The notes beneath the pieces are model-generated. The model was given only the letters and a program-made list of their open reading frames with translations, was not told where the DNA came from and searched no databases. Below are positions 38,768-39,237 of a DNA stretch of 39,237 nt, one piece after another. Numbering within the stretch: the first letter of the stretch is position 1; the number at the start of each line of letters is the position of its first letter. A program made the position numbers and the translations under genes. This DNA comes from Acidimicrobiaceae bacterium (lineage in GTDB: Bacteria > Actinomycetota > Acidimicrobiia > Acidimicrobiales > RAAP-2), in assembly GCA_003161575.1 (NCBI GenBank), contig PMOE01000024.1, positions 830-40,066 of the forward strand, read 5' to 3'.

Positions 38768-39237
38768 ATGATCGAGACCGACGAGCACCGGCTCTTCCGA
38801 AAGACCCTCCGGGACCTCTTCGACGCCGAGGTCAAGCCCCATGTAGACGAATGGGAGCGGGCGGCCACCTTCCCCGCCCACGAGCTGTTTCCAAAACTCG
38901 GGGCCGTGGGCCTCCTCGGGCTCGAATACGACGAGTCTTGCGGCGGAATGGGGGCCGACCACAGCTTCACCGTGATCGCCGGCGAGGAGCTCGGGCGGAT
39001 CGACTGCGGCGGAGTCCCGATGGCCATCGCCGTGCAGATGGCCATGGCCACTCCCGCCCTTCACCAGTACGGATCCGACGAACTGAAAGAGCGGTACCTG
39101 GCTCCTGCGATTCGGGGGGAACAGGTGGCTGCCATCGCCGTCACCGAAGCCGACGCCGGTAGCGACGTGGCCGGCATACGTACCAAAGCGGTCCGCGACG
39201 GTGACGAGTGGGTCATCAACGGATCGAAGCTCTACAT
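38768..39237 (+). CDS. acyl-CoA dehydrogenase, N-terminal part (cut by window edge)
   Basis: Flavoprotein dehydrogenase; 156 residues visible. The N-terminal helical domain has L-F-R-K-T-L-R-D-L-F and the loop Y-D-E-S-C-G-G-M-G-A-D (typically YGG-G). The flavin/substrate signature A-I-A-V-T-E-A-D-A-G-S-D-V-A-G-I and the W-V-I-N-G-S-K motif follow. Divergent from the hydratase-carboxylase-AtuA operon, it would supply the unsaturated acyl-CoA for carboxylation, the position of isovaleryl- or citronellyl-CoA dehydrogenase in the Liu and Atu pathways. The substrate-determining C-terminal half is not in the window. Confidence 0.92.
   Translation, partial: MIETDEHRLFRKTLRDLFDAEVKPHVDEWERAATFPAHELFPKLGAVGLLGLEYDESCGGMGADHSFTVIAGEELGRIDCGGVPMAIAVQMAMATPALHQYGSDELKERYLAPAIRGEQVAAIAVTEADAGSDVAGIRTKAVRDGDEWVINGSKLY

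Overview
The window looks like chromosomal DNA of a high-G+C actinobacterium. The supports are dense operons with 1-16 base gene overlaps (ATGA, GTGA, TTGA), frequent GTG and TTG starts, and several genes whose -10-like box lies 6-8 bases before the start codon, as in leaderless mRNAs. The gene content (many acyl-CoA enzymes, thiolase-like/DUF35 pairs, DHA2 efflux pump, minor pilins with Cys-rich propeller-like repeats) would suit an uncultured Acidimicrobiia or related lineage; that placement is inference. No rRNA, tRNA, CRISPR, transposase or phage gene was seen.

Bases 1-13,100 are a CoA-thioester catabolism island. A minus-strand operon (acyl-CoA dehydrogenase fragment, isomerase-type crotonase, MaoC-like dehydratase) diverges from a plus-strand operon (GntR/FCD regulator, Ltp2-like thiolase-fold protein, DUF35 OB-fold partner). 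Next come an SDR, then a unit of thiolase remnant, crotonase and 2,4-dienoyl-CoA reductase-like SDR closed by a 13-bp hairpin. An isochorismatase-fold protein lacking the catalytic residues follows. The island ends with a MarR-led operon of a tandem DUF35 protein and two thiolase-like proteins without the nucleophilic Cys. The set suits oxidation of a branched, unsaturated or polycyclic acyl-CoA (steroid- or terpenoid-like); the substrate is not established.

Bases 13,200-18,500 hold a CrtC/AttH-like protein, a small conserved protein, an enoyl-CoA isomerase-type crotonase and two exported alpha/beta hydrolases. Bases 18,600-21,600 hold a DHA2 efflux pump and its TetR regulator behind a palindromic operator, then an acetyltransferase broken by two compensating frameshifts.

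Bases 21,640-27,480 are an isolated three-gene minor-pilin operon. Its first gene encodes a 996-residue pseudopilin whose N-terminal pilin signal is joined to eight Cys-pair repeats resembling a beta-propeller. This is the most unusual object in the window. A 421-base intergenic region with palindromes separates it from a zinc alcohol dehydrogenase.

Bases 28,960-39,237 hold a channel-like membrane protein, an MFS transporter with a long inserted loop, and a compact Atu/Liu-type module: AtuA, biotin carboxylase, carboxyltransferase and LiuC/AtuE-type hydratase in one operon, divergent from an acyl-CoA dehydrogenase cut by the window edge. Together these could oxidise, carboxylate and hydrate a 3-methyl-branched acyl-CoA of leucine or acyclic-terpene type.
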